Source: Mayamaea pseudoterrestris
Taxonomy: Eukaryota > Bacillariophyta > Bacillariophyceae > Sellaphorales > Sellaphoraceae
Length of the DNA: 64,000 nt
NCBI GenBank assembly: GCA_027923505.1
Contig: BROI01000026.1
Span: 310,001-374,000 of the forward strand
Direction: 5' to 3'
Part shown: positions 1 through 8,123 of the stretch, in pieces
How the letters are laid out: every line of letters begins with the position of its first letter
How positions within the stretch are numbered: the first letter of the stretch is position 1
Position numbers and translations under genes: made by a program
The notes under the pieces: model-generated
Database searches by the model: none
The model's input: the letters and a program-made list of their open reading frames with translations, nothing else
What the model was told of the DNA's origin: nothing

Positions 1-754
1 TGGGCGGCACATCGCGTCGATATTCCAGAGCTCTTGGAGATCCGCAAGCAGTTTCGCGCCAAGTATGGCAAACAGTTTGAGGAGGATGCACTATCAAACG
101 CTGGGGGAGTTTTAAACGAGCGCGTCGTGACCAAACTCAGCGTGCATCCGCCAGCGGCGTACTTGGTGCAAACGTACTTGGAGCGCATTTGCGAGCAATT
201 CGAAGTAACCTGGAGCCCAAAGGTCAAGCTCAGTACGAACGAAATGATTGAGCCAATGGCGGCACCGATTGGATATAGTGTCCAGGTGAGTCGACGCAAG
301 AATGTCTTGTTTAACGTTGAACATCGTTTGACAATTTACGTTTCGTTTCCAATAGGTTGCTCAAGGAACAGGACTGGGTTCAAAGCTTGCACCGCACAAC
401 TATGCTTACACGGGAAGTGAATCAGGGGCTCCTTCTGGAAGTATACCTTCGCCAATGGATCACTATCACTGGCCAGACGAAAAGAAAGACAATGGAGGCG
501 GCGGAGGTAGCGGAGGAAATGATTTTGCAGAAGTGGATATCTTCGTACCCAGCGCGCCAAGTGGTCCAGCGACGCCGACAAGCACCATGGCATCACCGAC
601 GACGGGTAATAACAAGGACGACGACGATCATTATGATAATAACGGTGAAGGACACGACGAACACAACAATGGAGCCTCTGGGGCCGGCTCGTCAGGTAGT
701 GGTGGAGCAACGTACGATGACTTGGCGGCTCGGTTCCAAATGCTAAAGAAATAA
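1..754 (+). CDS. IST1: IST1 homolog (ESCRT-III regulator), 3' part
   Basis: Regulator of ESCRT-III and Vps4 in multivesicular-body sorting and membrane scission, on cytosolic endosome surfaces. The 5' end lies outside the window. Exon 1 (1-285, frame 1) reads the second half of the IST1/DUF292 helical core: DIPELLEIRKQF, KYGKQFEEDA, then VTKLSVHPPAAYLV. A 70-bp phase-0 intron (286-355, gtgagt...aatag) precedes exon 2 (356-754). Exon 2 is a Gly/Asp/Asn-rich low-complexity tail ending in YDDLAARFQMLKK. That C-terminus fits a MIM1 motif (LxxRxxxLK), which in IST1 proteins binds MIT domains of Vps4 and spastin. About 227 residues are visible, so roughly half the usual helical core is missing at the left edge. 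The core motifs and the C-terminal MIM together make the assignment firm. Confidence 0.9.
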
Positions 755-1132
755 AGATTTAGGTTTAGTAATGGAATTGAAACGGATTTTCAGTTGCTGC
801 GAGTATGATTCTTCCACAGCAACACTTGGGGCGCCAGGTTGCATTTGCAGTTTCCCTATACAATATTGGGATTGAAAGCCTAGGTAGGTAGTCGTCGGGT
901 GTGACCAAACAGGCTAGGCTGGACGCGCTCGCGATGGTCGAAAAGTTGGCGCGTGCCAGCCGCTGCTCATTTTCCGCGAACAGAAATTTGGATCGAGGGT
1001 CGACTCACCTCATCATCTGCAGCATTCACCTTTTTTGTAGCTTCTTGGCTGTAACTGATTGACTACTCTCTCGTTCAGCGCTCGATCTTTTCGACCGAGC
1101 AATAATCTCCCGATTCTAGGCAAGAAAAGAAC
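755..1132. other. Intergenic spacer, IST1 to PhoX-like 1
   Basis: 378 bp between two genes on the same strand. I see no ORF, RNA gene or repeat. It should hold the IST1 3' end and the promoter and 5' leader of the next gene. Confidence 0.6.
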
Positions 1133-2626
1133 ATGAATTCGTCAAATTCAGCAAATGAAACTACAAACGATACACCCGCTAAGGAATTCGGCAGATGCCG
1201 AAGCTTCCGCGATAAACCAGTCGTTTCGGCTGGTCTCCTTCTATTGATAGTTGCTCTAGTCGCTATTGTGGTGACATTGCCGATTGTTCTTCCTCGTGAC
1301 ACATCCGGCACTTCCAAGGACTTATCATCGACGTCGTCACAATCTGAGGCAGGCTTTGATTCAACACAAGCACCTTCGCCGTTGCGAGCATCGGCTGCAC
1401 CAGTGCCACCGTCTGCTTCTATCGCCGACCTCACAGATTCTCCAACAGAATCTCCAATCGAGATAGTCTCAACTTCATCTCCCACACTCGCGGCCACCGC
1501 CGCTGCAACTTCCTCAACTTCAGTGACGTACAGACCTGGAATCATCAGTCCCTCCGCCGAGAATCAACTTTACCTCGCTGAAGGTCTCTCCTCTAAAGTT
1601 ATAGCCAATTCCGGTCAGCCAGTCCAATACCCAACAATAGGCGGCACGTCGGACGAAACTTGCCATTCAAGTTTAGACTTTGGAGCTACTTTTGCGGATC
1701 CCAACAATGACGGCGGTTGGATTTACGTGAGCAACTCGGAAGATTCGCCCGGAGGTGTTGGCGCCTTTACCTTTTCTGCAAATGGGGATGTGATTGATTA
1801 CCGCATGCTCCTTACCGAGTCAACGCAAAACTGCGGGGGTGGCAAGACACCTTGGAATGCCTGGATCACTTGCGAGGAGAAGAAGAACGGACGATGCTAC
1901 CAGGTTGATCCTACGGGACAGCGTGAGGCACAGATCATTACAGTTGGCGAAGAGACGGACGGTGGTATGTTTGAGTCCTTTGCCTATTGGATAAAGGACG
2001 AGTCGGCGCCGCAGTTTTTTATTACGGAAGATGTCGCGTACAATACGGTACGCCGTTTCATACCGGATTCACCCGATTGGTCCGATCCATGGAGCATTCT
2101 TCTCGGTCAAGGTGAAACGATGTTTTTGCTAGTCAATCCCTCGGATAAAACCTTCACTTGGACGTCCGACGTGGAAACTGCCAGAGAGAATGCGCAGGAG
2201 AACTTCCCGGGAACGGAAGGGCTTGACCAGTACAACGACCTCTTGTACATTATTTCCAAAAATCGCAAGGTCATGCTTGTGCTTGACTTGATCAATGGCA
2301 CATACACTGAAGTGTACACTCAAGTAGGCCGATTCAATGGACAACCAGACCAGATTACGAGATTCAAGACATCAACTGCCGATGACACGATTTTCTTCGC
2401 CGAAGATGAGGACACCAACTGTGGCGTCTTTGGCCGTAATGTGGATGGTACCTATGCCGTGCTTACGACCGTTTCACGCGACGATGATTCGGTGACTGGC
2501 TTGGCGTTTTCGCCGGATGGGAAACACATGTACATTGGTATTCAGAACGCCGGAATCCTGTACGATATCACGAGAGACGACGGCTTGAGCTTTGAGTCCG
2601 AACCATCCAACGTAATTTACGAGTAA
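1133..2626 (+). CDS. Membrane-anchored PhoX/DUF839 family protein
   Basis: Single-exon 497-aa protein. The start at 1133 gives a short basic cytosolic tail (RCRSFRDK), then a hydrophobic segment at about residues 30-53 (VVSAGLLLLIVALVAIVV), which looks like a type II signal anchor. A Ser/Thr/Pro-rich stalk (about 56-135) precedes the PhoX-like DUF839 domain (about 140-497). Family signatures are GGVGAFTF, NCGGGKTPWNAWITCEE, FNGQPDQI and FAEDEDTNCGVFGRN. PhoX enzymes are Ca/Fe-dependent alkaline phosphatases that release phosphate from phosphoesters; whether this one keeps that activity is inference. The domain should face the lumen or cell surface. A secreted paralogue follows at 3535 on the same strand, so the two probably arose by tandem duplication. 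Identity with the DUF839 family is confident; substrate is unknown. Confidence 0.88.
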   Translation: MNSSNSANETTNDTPAKEFGRCRSFRDKPVVSAGLLLLIVALVAIVVTLPIVLPRDTSGTSKDLSSTSSQSEAGFDSTQAPSPLRASAAPVPPSASIADLTDSPTESPIEIVSTSSPTLAATAAATSSTSVTYRPGIISPSAENQLYLAEGLSSKVIANSGQPVQYPTIGGTSDETCHSSLDFGATFADPNNDGGWIYVSNSEDSPGGVGAFTFSANGDVIDYRMLLTESTQNCGGGKTPWNAWITCEEKKNGRCYQVDPTGQREAQIITVGEETDGGMFESFAYWIKDESAPQFFITEDVAYNTVRRFIPDSPDWSDPWSILLGQGETMFLLVNPSDKTFTWTSDVETARENAQENFPGTEGLDQYNDLLYIISKNRKVMLVLDLINGTYTEVYTQVGRFNGQPDQITRFKTSTADDTIFFAEDEDTNCGVFGRNVDGTYAVLTTVSRDDDSVTGLAFSPDGKHMYIGIQNAGILYDITRDDGLSFESEPSNVIYE

Positions 2627-3534
2627 TGTTGATGTCAATTATTTGTTAATCGTACAATGCGATAGCTTCGGGCTCCGCTACAAACCAGCACAGTCTTACT
2701 CGCATCGGCAGTTGGCGAACACGCCCACTGCTCATAAAACACGCAGTCGGCCGCTGGAATCTCGTCAATTTTTTAAAATCTATAGCAAGGCTTCTTTCTC
2801 CATCAATTTCCATTCATTTGCGCCGAGAGTAGCAATCGTTACCACATCATGTTGCACAAGATCTCAATCAAGAGAGATCAACTTCTCGCATGACTCATCT
2901 ATGCATGACCGAATTACGCACGACTGATGCCGTCTGCAAAGATTCGTTGGCGATTGCGTTTGATTCTACGAATCTTCGCGACACAACTACATTCATCGCA
3001 TCCAGATCCCTTTATTCACGCCAACGAATCTTTGATTCTTTTAAAAGGCAAACACGTCGAATGACAAAGGATGGCGCTTGAAATTCTGGCGCAGTGTAAG
3101 AAGAGGGCAATGCCGAAAGAGTTCAAGAAAATAGCACAGCCTCATCCACGATTGTTCGGCTTGAGCCAACCAAGATTGAACGATGGAAGTTTGTCACCAG
3201 CTGCAAGAGTGATTGGACAATGAATTTGCGAGTGATTAAGCCGGACGATCCTGCTGGCATCGGCGTCCCTCTCAAAGCCATTTGCTTTCGCCGTCCATTG
3301 TAAGGCATTATCTTCCGAATCTTTGAATCTTCGTTCGAATGATTGAGCTGCCAAGTACTGAATCTCCACGCCAGAAAGGAGAAAGAGAAATGGCATCGAC
3401 GCTTCGGTTGCTCTCATTTTCATTGCTCGGATCAACTTGTGAGTCGATACACGCCAAGTGCATGCACCTAAACCAGGACGTATCTCACACCTGCCTTTCT
3501 TGCCAACATAGCGACTGTCTCCGCTTGATCTACC
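2627..3534. other. Intergenic spacer between the two PhoX-like genes
   Basis: 908 bp. Short open frames occur (for example 2643-2927 and 3339-3752 on +, 3142-3717 on -), but none shows a recognisable domain, targeting signal or family motif. A 5' non-coding exon or leader of the downstream gene could lie here; nothing decides it. Confidence 0.5.
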
Positions 3535-4812
3535 ATGATGATTGCAGGTTTTGCTCCTTTTTGTCTCGCCATTACGGCGCTGGCCGTCTCTTCCGCCAAA
3601 GCTGTCGACCAGGTCGATTCTTCCTATGCGTCGTCTTTGCGATCGCGAGAGCTCGACAAGATCACGTACTACCCTGGACAGCTCACTGTGAAGGAAAATG
3701 GGCTGTTGCTCTCGCAAGGATTGACGGCCAAGATCATTGGACGCAAGGGTGAGGTTGTTGATTACGATATTGGAGGCAGCTCAGTTGACGTCTCGCACGC
3801 CGCACCTGACTATGGCGCCACATTCGTCGATCCGCGCAAGTCCAACAAAGGTGGTTGGATCTACATGAGCAACTCGGAGAACAGAGCACGTGGATCGGGA
3901 GGCGTTGGTGCCTTCACGTTCGATAAAAAAGGCAACTTGATTGAGTACAAGCGAGCCTTGTCTAACACGACTTCGAATTGTGGTGGAGGCTACACGCCAT
4001 GGCAGTCCTACATTACCTGCGAAGAGACTACAAACGGAAGAATCTATCAGGTCGACCCTGCGGGCATTCGCAAGGCCGAGATTATAACTATGGGTCTCGA
4101 AACCAACGGTGGTTCTTTCGAGTCCTTCTCGTCCTACACCAAGAATGCGTCATTTCCTCAGTTCTTCGCCACGGAGGACACTTCGACTGGCGTTGTTCGC
4201 CGCTTTGTTCCTGATAGCCCAAACTGGGAAGATCCTTGGACCATGCTCACTGGAACCGGCTCAGTTGACTACTTGCTGGTTGATCCAGTCACCATGACCT
4301 ACAGCTGGACGACTGATCTTGCCGCCGCCCGCAGCAATGCCAAGCTTTACTTCCCGAACACCGAAGGCATTGACCAGAATGACAAGTACCTTTATTTCGT
4401 CACCAAGGTTTTCAAGTCCATGTATGTCCTCGACTTGGAGTTGAACACGTATATCAACGTCACCACTCTCTCCGGGGCTTTCAACGGGCAGCCCGACCAA
4501 GTCATCAATCTTCTGGGCAAGACAAAGAACTACTTTGAGGAAGACCAGTGGCTTTTCTTCACCGAAGACGGAGAATCTAACGCCGGCATCTTTGCGCGCA
4601 ACAAAGACGGCGATTTCTACACCATTCTTGAGAATGCTAACCCCAATTTTAAGGACGACGAGACGACTGGGCTCTACTTTTCTCCCGACGGCATGCACAT
4701 GTACTTTGCTCTCCAAGGCGCCGGTCTTATCTACGACGTTACCCGCTTGGACGGTCGCGCGTTCCAGGCCAAAAACTTCAATGTCATGTTTCATGCGTCT
4801 GCTGAGCTCTAG
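3535..4812 (+). CDS. Secreted PhoX/DUF839 family protein
   Basis: Single-exon 425-aa protein. It starts MMIAGFAPFCLAITALAVSS and has a classic signal peptide with likely cleavage after AKA (about residue 23), so it should enter the secretory pathway. There is no membrane anchor. The rest is one PhoX-like domain matching the 1133-2626 gene along its length: GGVGAFTF, NCGGGYTPWQSYITCEE, FNGQPDQV, FTEDGESNAGIFARN. Potential N-glycosylation sites (NTTS, NASF, NVTT) fit export. Two adjacent ATGs (3535, 3538) could serve as the start with little effect. A phosphoesterase role in phosphate scavenging is an attractive reading for an alga, but it follows only from family membership. Confidence 0.88.
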   Translation: MMIAGFAPFCLAITALAVSSAKAVDQVDSSYASSLRSRELDKITYYPGQLTVKENGLLLSQGLTAKIIGRKGEVVDYDIGGSSVDVSHAAPDYGATFVDPRKSNKGGWIYMSNSENRARGSGGVGAFTFDKKGNLIEYKRALSNTTSNCGGGYTPWQSYITCEETTNGRIYQVDPAGIRKAEIITMGLETNGGSFESFSSYTKNASFPQFFATEDTSTGVVRRFVPDSPNWEDPWTMLTGTGSVDYLLVDPVTMTYSWTTDLAAARSNAKLYFPNTEGIDQNDKYLYFVTKVFKSMYVLDLELNTYINVTTLSGAFNGQPDQVINLLGKTKNYFEEDQWLFFTEDGESNAGIFARNKDGDFYTILENANPNFKDDETTGLYFSPDGMHMYFALQGAGLIYDVTRLDGRAFQAKNFNVMFHASAEL

Positions 4813-4824
4813 AAGATAATGTGG

Positions 4825-4832
4825 TACCGGTA
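4825..4832. promoter_or_regulatory. TACCGGTA palindrome between convergent genes
   Basis: Perfect 8-bp palindrome in the 81-bp gap between two convergent genes. It belongs to the ACCGGT series seen in many spacers here. Its place at gene ends shows the motif is not limited to promoters. Confidence 0.35.
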
Positions 4833-4893
4833 GCAGTTTCGAATATAGCCAATGTAACGTAGTTTAGTCAAAGAAATGGTAGAAAACATAAGG

Positions 4894-5955
4894 TTACATG
4901 CTAAGTATCTGCTCAATCATGCCTCTTGCTTGACTTGCGTATCCGCCGCCAAACAAGACTTCATGGTTGAGAATGTGATACAAATTGTACACCATTTTGC
5001 GCTTTTCAAAATCTGCTAGCAGCGGCCACTCGTCGTTGTAACCCTTGTAGAAATCACCGTTGAAGCCTCCAAATACATAGGTCATGGCAACGTCGGCTTC
5101 CCGGTCTCCGTAATACGTCGCTGGATCGAAAATGCATGGAATCGCCTTGCCCGACTCTCGGTCCTTGACAAATCCCTTATTTCCGCCCCATAAATCGCCG
5201 TGCAGCAGGCTTGGAAGTGGCTTATGCGACAAAAGTTGCCTCGTCTTATCTCGCAATGCTTGTGCCTTGTCTAACGAGAGCCCAGCGTTGTTTGTTAGCT
5301 TCAACATGTGTCCAAGTCTGTGGGTGTCCCAAAACTCTGCCCAATCATCCATCCATGGCAAGTTGGGTTGTGGCGTCGCCCCAATGGTATTGTCGACGTG
5401 AAAACCAAACTTGTCTGCCTGCTTGCGATGCATTTTCGCCAACTGTTGTCCGAGCTCGTACTGCGAGCCGCCGCCTGTGAATTCCAAGTATTCAAACAAG
5501 ACAAAGGAGGTTCTTCCATTGTTGTAATCGCCATAGGCAATCGGACGAGGACACTTGATCGTATTCGTATCGGCCATTTCCTTGACGCCAAGATACTCGG
5601 CGTACAACATGTTTGATTTGTCTTTGGTAGCCGACTTGACAAAGTATTTTGTGCCAGTGGAGGCATCGAGGACTGCACTGGTCGAAGCGCCACCTCCGCC
5701 AGATCCGCCGCCACCTTGCGTTGGTTCAAGATTGACTGGACGACCGAGGGCATCCGCCGCAGCTTTTGATATTGCTTCGGTGAAGGAGATGCTACTACTT
5801 GATGACGATGACATTGACTGGCAAGTGTTTCTCCTGGAAAACAAGGATTTGAATGGAAATTGGGCGGGTCGACGAATGGGCGACGTGAATCGAAAGGCTG
5901 CCGTGAACGACAAAAGCATTAACATGAGCAAGATGTCGCACAGCTGGCGGGGCAT
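4894..5955 (-). CDS. Plastid-targeted fructosamine-3-kinase family protein
   Basis: 353 aa, one exon, ATG at 5955. Fructosamine/ketosamine-3-kinases phosphorylate sugar adducts on glycated proteins so that the adduct falls off, a protein-repair reaction. The kinase-like fold shows KYFVKSA (ATP-binding Lys), catalytic loop HGDLWGGN near residue 255, and FDPATYYGDREADVAM (the metal-binding Asp region). The tail GGFNGDFYKGYNDEWPL is typical of the family. The N-terminus MPRQLCDILLMLMLLSFTAAFRFTSP is a signal peptide ending in an AAF cleavage motif, followed by an Arg/Ser-rich stretch, which is the bipartite leader for diatom plastids. A Gly-rich insertion (GGGGSGGGG) lies near residues 77-86. 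Its 5' side shares a spacer with the ALY-like gene and contains the 42-bp repeats. Family assignment is firm; plastid location is inferred from the leader. Confidence 0.9.
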   Translation of the reverse strand: MPRQLCDILLMLMLLSFTAAFRFTSPIRRPAQFPFKSLFSRRNTCQSMSSSSSSSISFTEAISKAAADALGRPVNLEPTQGGGGSGGGGASTSAVLDASTGTKYFVKSATKDKSNMLYAEYLGVKEMADTNTIKCPRPIAYGDYNNGRTSFVLFEYLEFTGGGSQYELGQQLAKMHRKQADKFGFHVDNTIGATPQPNLPWMDDWAEFWDTHRLGHMLKLTNNAGLSLDKAQALRDKTRQLLSHKPLPSLLHGDLWGGNKGFVKDRESGKAIPCIFDPATYYGDREADVAMTYVFGGFNGDFYKGYNDEWPLLADFEKRKMVYNLYHILNHEVLFGGGYASQARGMIEQILSM

Positions 5956-6503
5956 GCTTGACTGATCAAGCGATCCTTGGCTTGCTTGCTTATTCTACGA
6001 TGGCGCAGCAGCACTTCCACGCCAGCATGGTGTAAAGTGCAAAAAGATCCATCGGGAAGTCGATCCGAGGAAGTCGTGTCGTGACTCTCTCCATGTTGTC
6101 AGTCGCACAAAACAAGTGCCAGTGAAAACTGCGTCACGACGCAATAGTATGAAACAAGTGCCAGTGAAAACTGCGTCATAAGGCAATAATGCGAAACGAA
6201 TGCCAGTGAAAACTGCGTCACAAGGCAGTAGTACGAAACGAGTGCCAGTGAAAAATGCGTCACAAGGCAATATTGAGAAACGAGTGCCAGTGAAAACTGC
6301 GTCATCAGGCAATAGTAAAAAGGACTGACGGAATCCGGAATTCACGTGGTTGGCCTTGCGCGAGTGAACTGGCTTCATCACCATGAGCAGATCGCCCTGT
6401 TTGTCACACAATCCGGCTTCGTTTCAATCACTGCTTCTACTTTGCCATCATGACGCTCCTAGGTTTCGCCGTAGGCACTGCTCCGTCCGCTGCGCCGATT
6501 AAC
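5956..6503. promoter_or_regulatory. Divergent promoter region of the FN3K-like and ALY-like genes
   Basis: 548 bp between two genes that start in opposite directions. The middle is taken up by the five-copy 42-bp tandem repeat. A minus-strand open frame (5995-6411) runs through it only because 42 is a multiple of 3. I see no separate gene. Confidence 0.55.
6114..6323. repeat. 42-bp minisatellite, 5 copies
   Basis: Five head-to-tail units begin near 6114, 6156, 6198, 6240 and 6282. Each contains GTGCCAGTGAAAA followed by TGCGTCA, then a variable AGGCAATA-like part. All five keep TGCGTCA, which reads TGACGCA on the other strand and resembles bZIP/CRE-type sites. The copies differ mostly outside the core, so they are not a fresh duplication. 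Position in a divergent promoter suggests a regulatory role, which is inference. Confidence 0.85.
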
Positions 6504-7178
6504 ATGTCACTCGGTAAGAATACAGCACGCGCGTAGCTTTGGCGTACCTACTCCTTTGATTTGTTCAGCACGTCTCATTCTCACACGAATAGCATGCATT
6601 ATTGCTCCGCAGATGAACTCATTGCATCTCGCAAAAAGGAAGCGAGCAAGTCAGTTAAGACTGTCTCTAACGCTGATCGCTCCATTGCAACCAGTCGCGC
6701 CAAGCGTAACGCCAAGCTGAATGCTCGTCGTGGAATTGCCTCTTCGGACAAGCCGACTGCTATGGAGGTTGAGCAGCAGGTACAAATGCAGCACAAGCAA
6801 ACTATTACCAAGAAGGCTGCTGCCATCGAAAAAAGCAAAAACAATCAGCAGAGTAATCCAAATGAAACTGTAGCGGAAAAGAACCAGCGTCGTCGTCGCA
6901 ATCGTCAAATTCTTAACGAAGCAAAGAAGATTAAACAGGAACAGCAGCCAGCCAAGACTGGAGGAGCTGCCAGCAGCAAGCATGTAGTACAGACTGCCGT
7001 GATTGGTCGTCCTCCCTCCAAAAAGGCAATCAAGGCTGCTGTCGCTGCCATGGAGGAAAAGGGCTTTCAGATGCCGGAAGGCATGCACATGGTTATTTCC
7101 TTCGCGCCCAAGCCGCAGGCTCACAAGGCACCCAAGTCGACTCCGACGACGCAACAGCAGATGAATAATAATAACAAT

Positions 7179-7218
<40 letters not shown>

Positions 7219-7277
7219 CTGGACGGGGTGGACGAGGCCGAGGAAGAGGAAGAGGTGGCCGTGGAGGAAGAAAATAG
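6504..7277 (+). CDS. ALY/REF- or UIF-like mRNA export adaptor, RGG tail
   Basis: Spliced gene of about 224 aa. Exon 1 is only 10 coding nt (6504-6513, ATGTCACTCG). The intron is 6514-6612 (gtaaga...ctccgcag, 99 bp) and exon 2 is 6613-7277. Splicing gives the N-terminus MSLDELIASRKK, a UAP56-binding motif (compare MSLDDII of ALY/REF), which links mRNPs to the export helicase UAP56/Sub2. The middle is Lys/Arg-rich (ATSRAKRNAKLNARRG) and helical. A short conserved block (GRPPSKKAIKAAVAAMEE, then GMHMVISFAPKPQ) follows, then N5-Q13 and an arginine-glycine tail (GRGGRGRGRGRGGRGG). No RRM is present, so it is closer to UIF/CHTOP-type adaptors than to true ALY. The exon 1 choice rests on the exact motif match after splicing. 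Function is inferred from motifs. Confidence 0.78.
7179..7217 (+). repeat. (CAG)13 polyglutamine tract
   Basis: Uninterrupted run of 13 CAG codons inside the export-adaptor gene, preceded by five Asn codons. Pure triplet runs like this usually vary in length between strains. Confidence 0.9.
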
Positions 7278-8123
7278 CGTTCTTGGAGGTATTTCGTTTA
7301 TCAACCCTTGGATCCTGTACTAATCGTGTGGCTTTTAGCGACGAACCAAGGTGATACTTTCATCTAGCCGTTTATTGTTTTAAATGAATCGCATTTACTC
7401 GTATGACAGTTTACGCTAATACGATTCCCATAGTGCTTCAGCTCTTTTCTCGCTAAAAGCCACCCAGTGTCGCCTGCATCTTTAACTACTTGCACCGCTG
7501 CATGGCGCTGAAATACAAGCATGCGTCGGACTATGTCGATAGCTAAAAGCAATTGTGATGTTTCGACCTGCCTTGTTGCCGTCGCCGGTCACATTGTGAC
7601 AATCTACGAAAGCACCGCTGGGACAGTCATTTTCGGAGGAACTCATTGGAACGCTTCCGTTTCGTGACCCGGCACGCGCCCATAAAAATGCACCGCCTTG
7701 CTGACTCGGTCGGAGAAAATGACTCACTTGACGTCACCGCGAAACGCCATCGCCAGAACAGGCAAAGTTCGGGAAGGCAATGCTCGAAGAGTCACTTGAC
7801 AGATTGAACGAAGACGTTCTTTGTATCATAGTGCTTCGTTTCGGAATTTGGTGCACCGCAAAGGAACCGCCTCGATCGACCTCCACGAGTCGCGCGCCAA
7901 ACCCACCTGGCAGGCGTTGCGAAGGACGGGCCTATTCGCGCTCCATCGTCGTCCATCGTTGGGACTCGAGAGCGAGAGAGTGCCAAAGTTTGATTGAATG
8001 AAAGGTAACAAGAGTGGAAGTCAAAGAAATCAACAGTAGAAGCCGGTCCAAGCCGTCTTTCGTTACACGTGTCGAACGGTTGAGTAAATTCTGGCGCAGC
8101 GACGAGAGGGTCATTGTACTGCA
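7278..8123. other. Intergenic spacer upstream of the CCCH gene
   Basis: 846 bp. Small open frames (7364-7552 and 7482-7727 on -, 7780-8001 on +) have no recognisable domain or leader. I see no RNA gene or repeat. Probably the 3' end of the adaptor gene and a long promoter or leader of the zinc-finger gene. Confidence 0.5.

Noticed and set aside
2643-3308. Small open frames between the PhoX-like genes
   Set aside because: No domain, leader or repeat; likely chance frames in a spacer.
5995-6411. Minus-strand 138-codon frame with a 14-residue repeat
   Set aside because: Explained by the 42-bp minisatellite; lies in a divergent promoter and lacks a domain.
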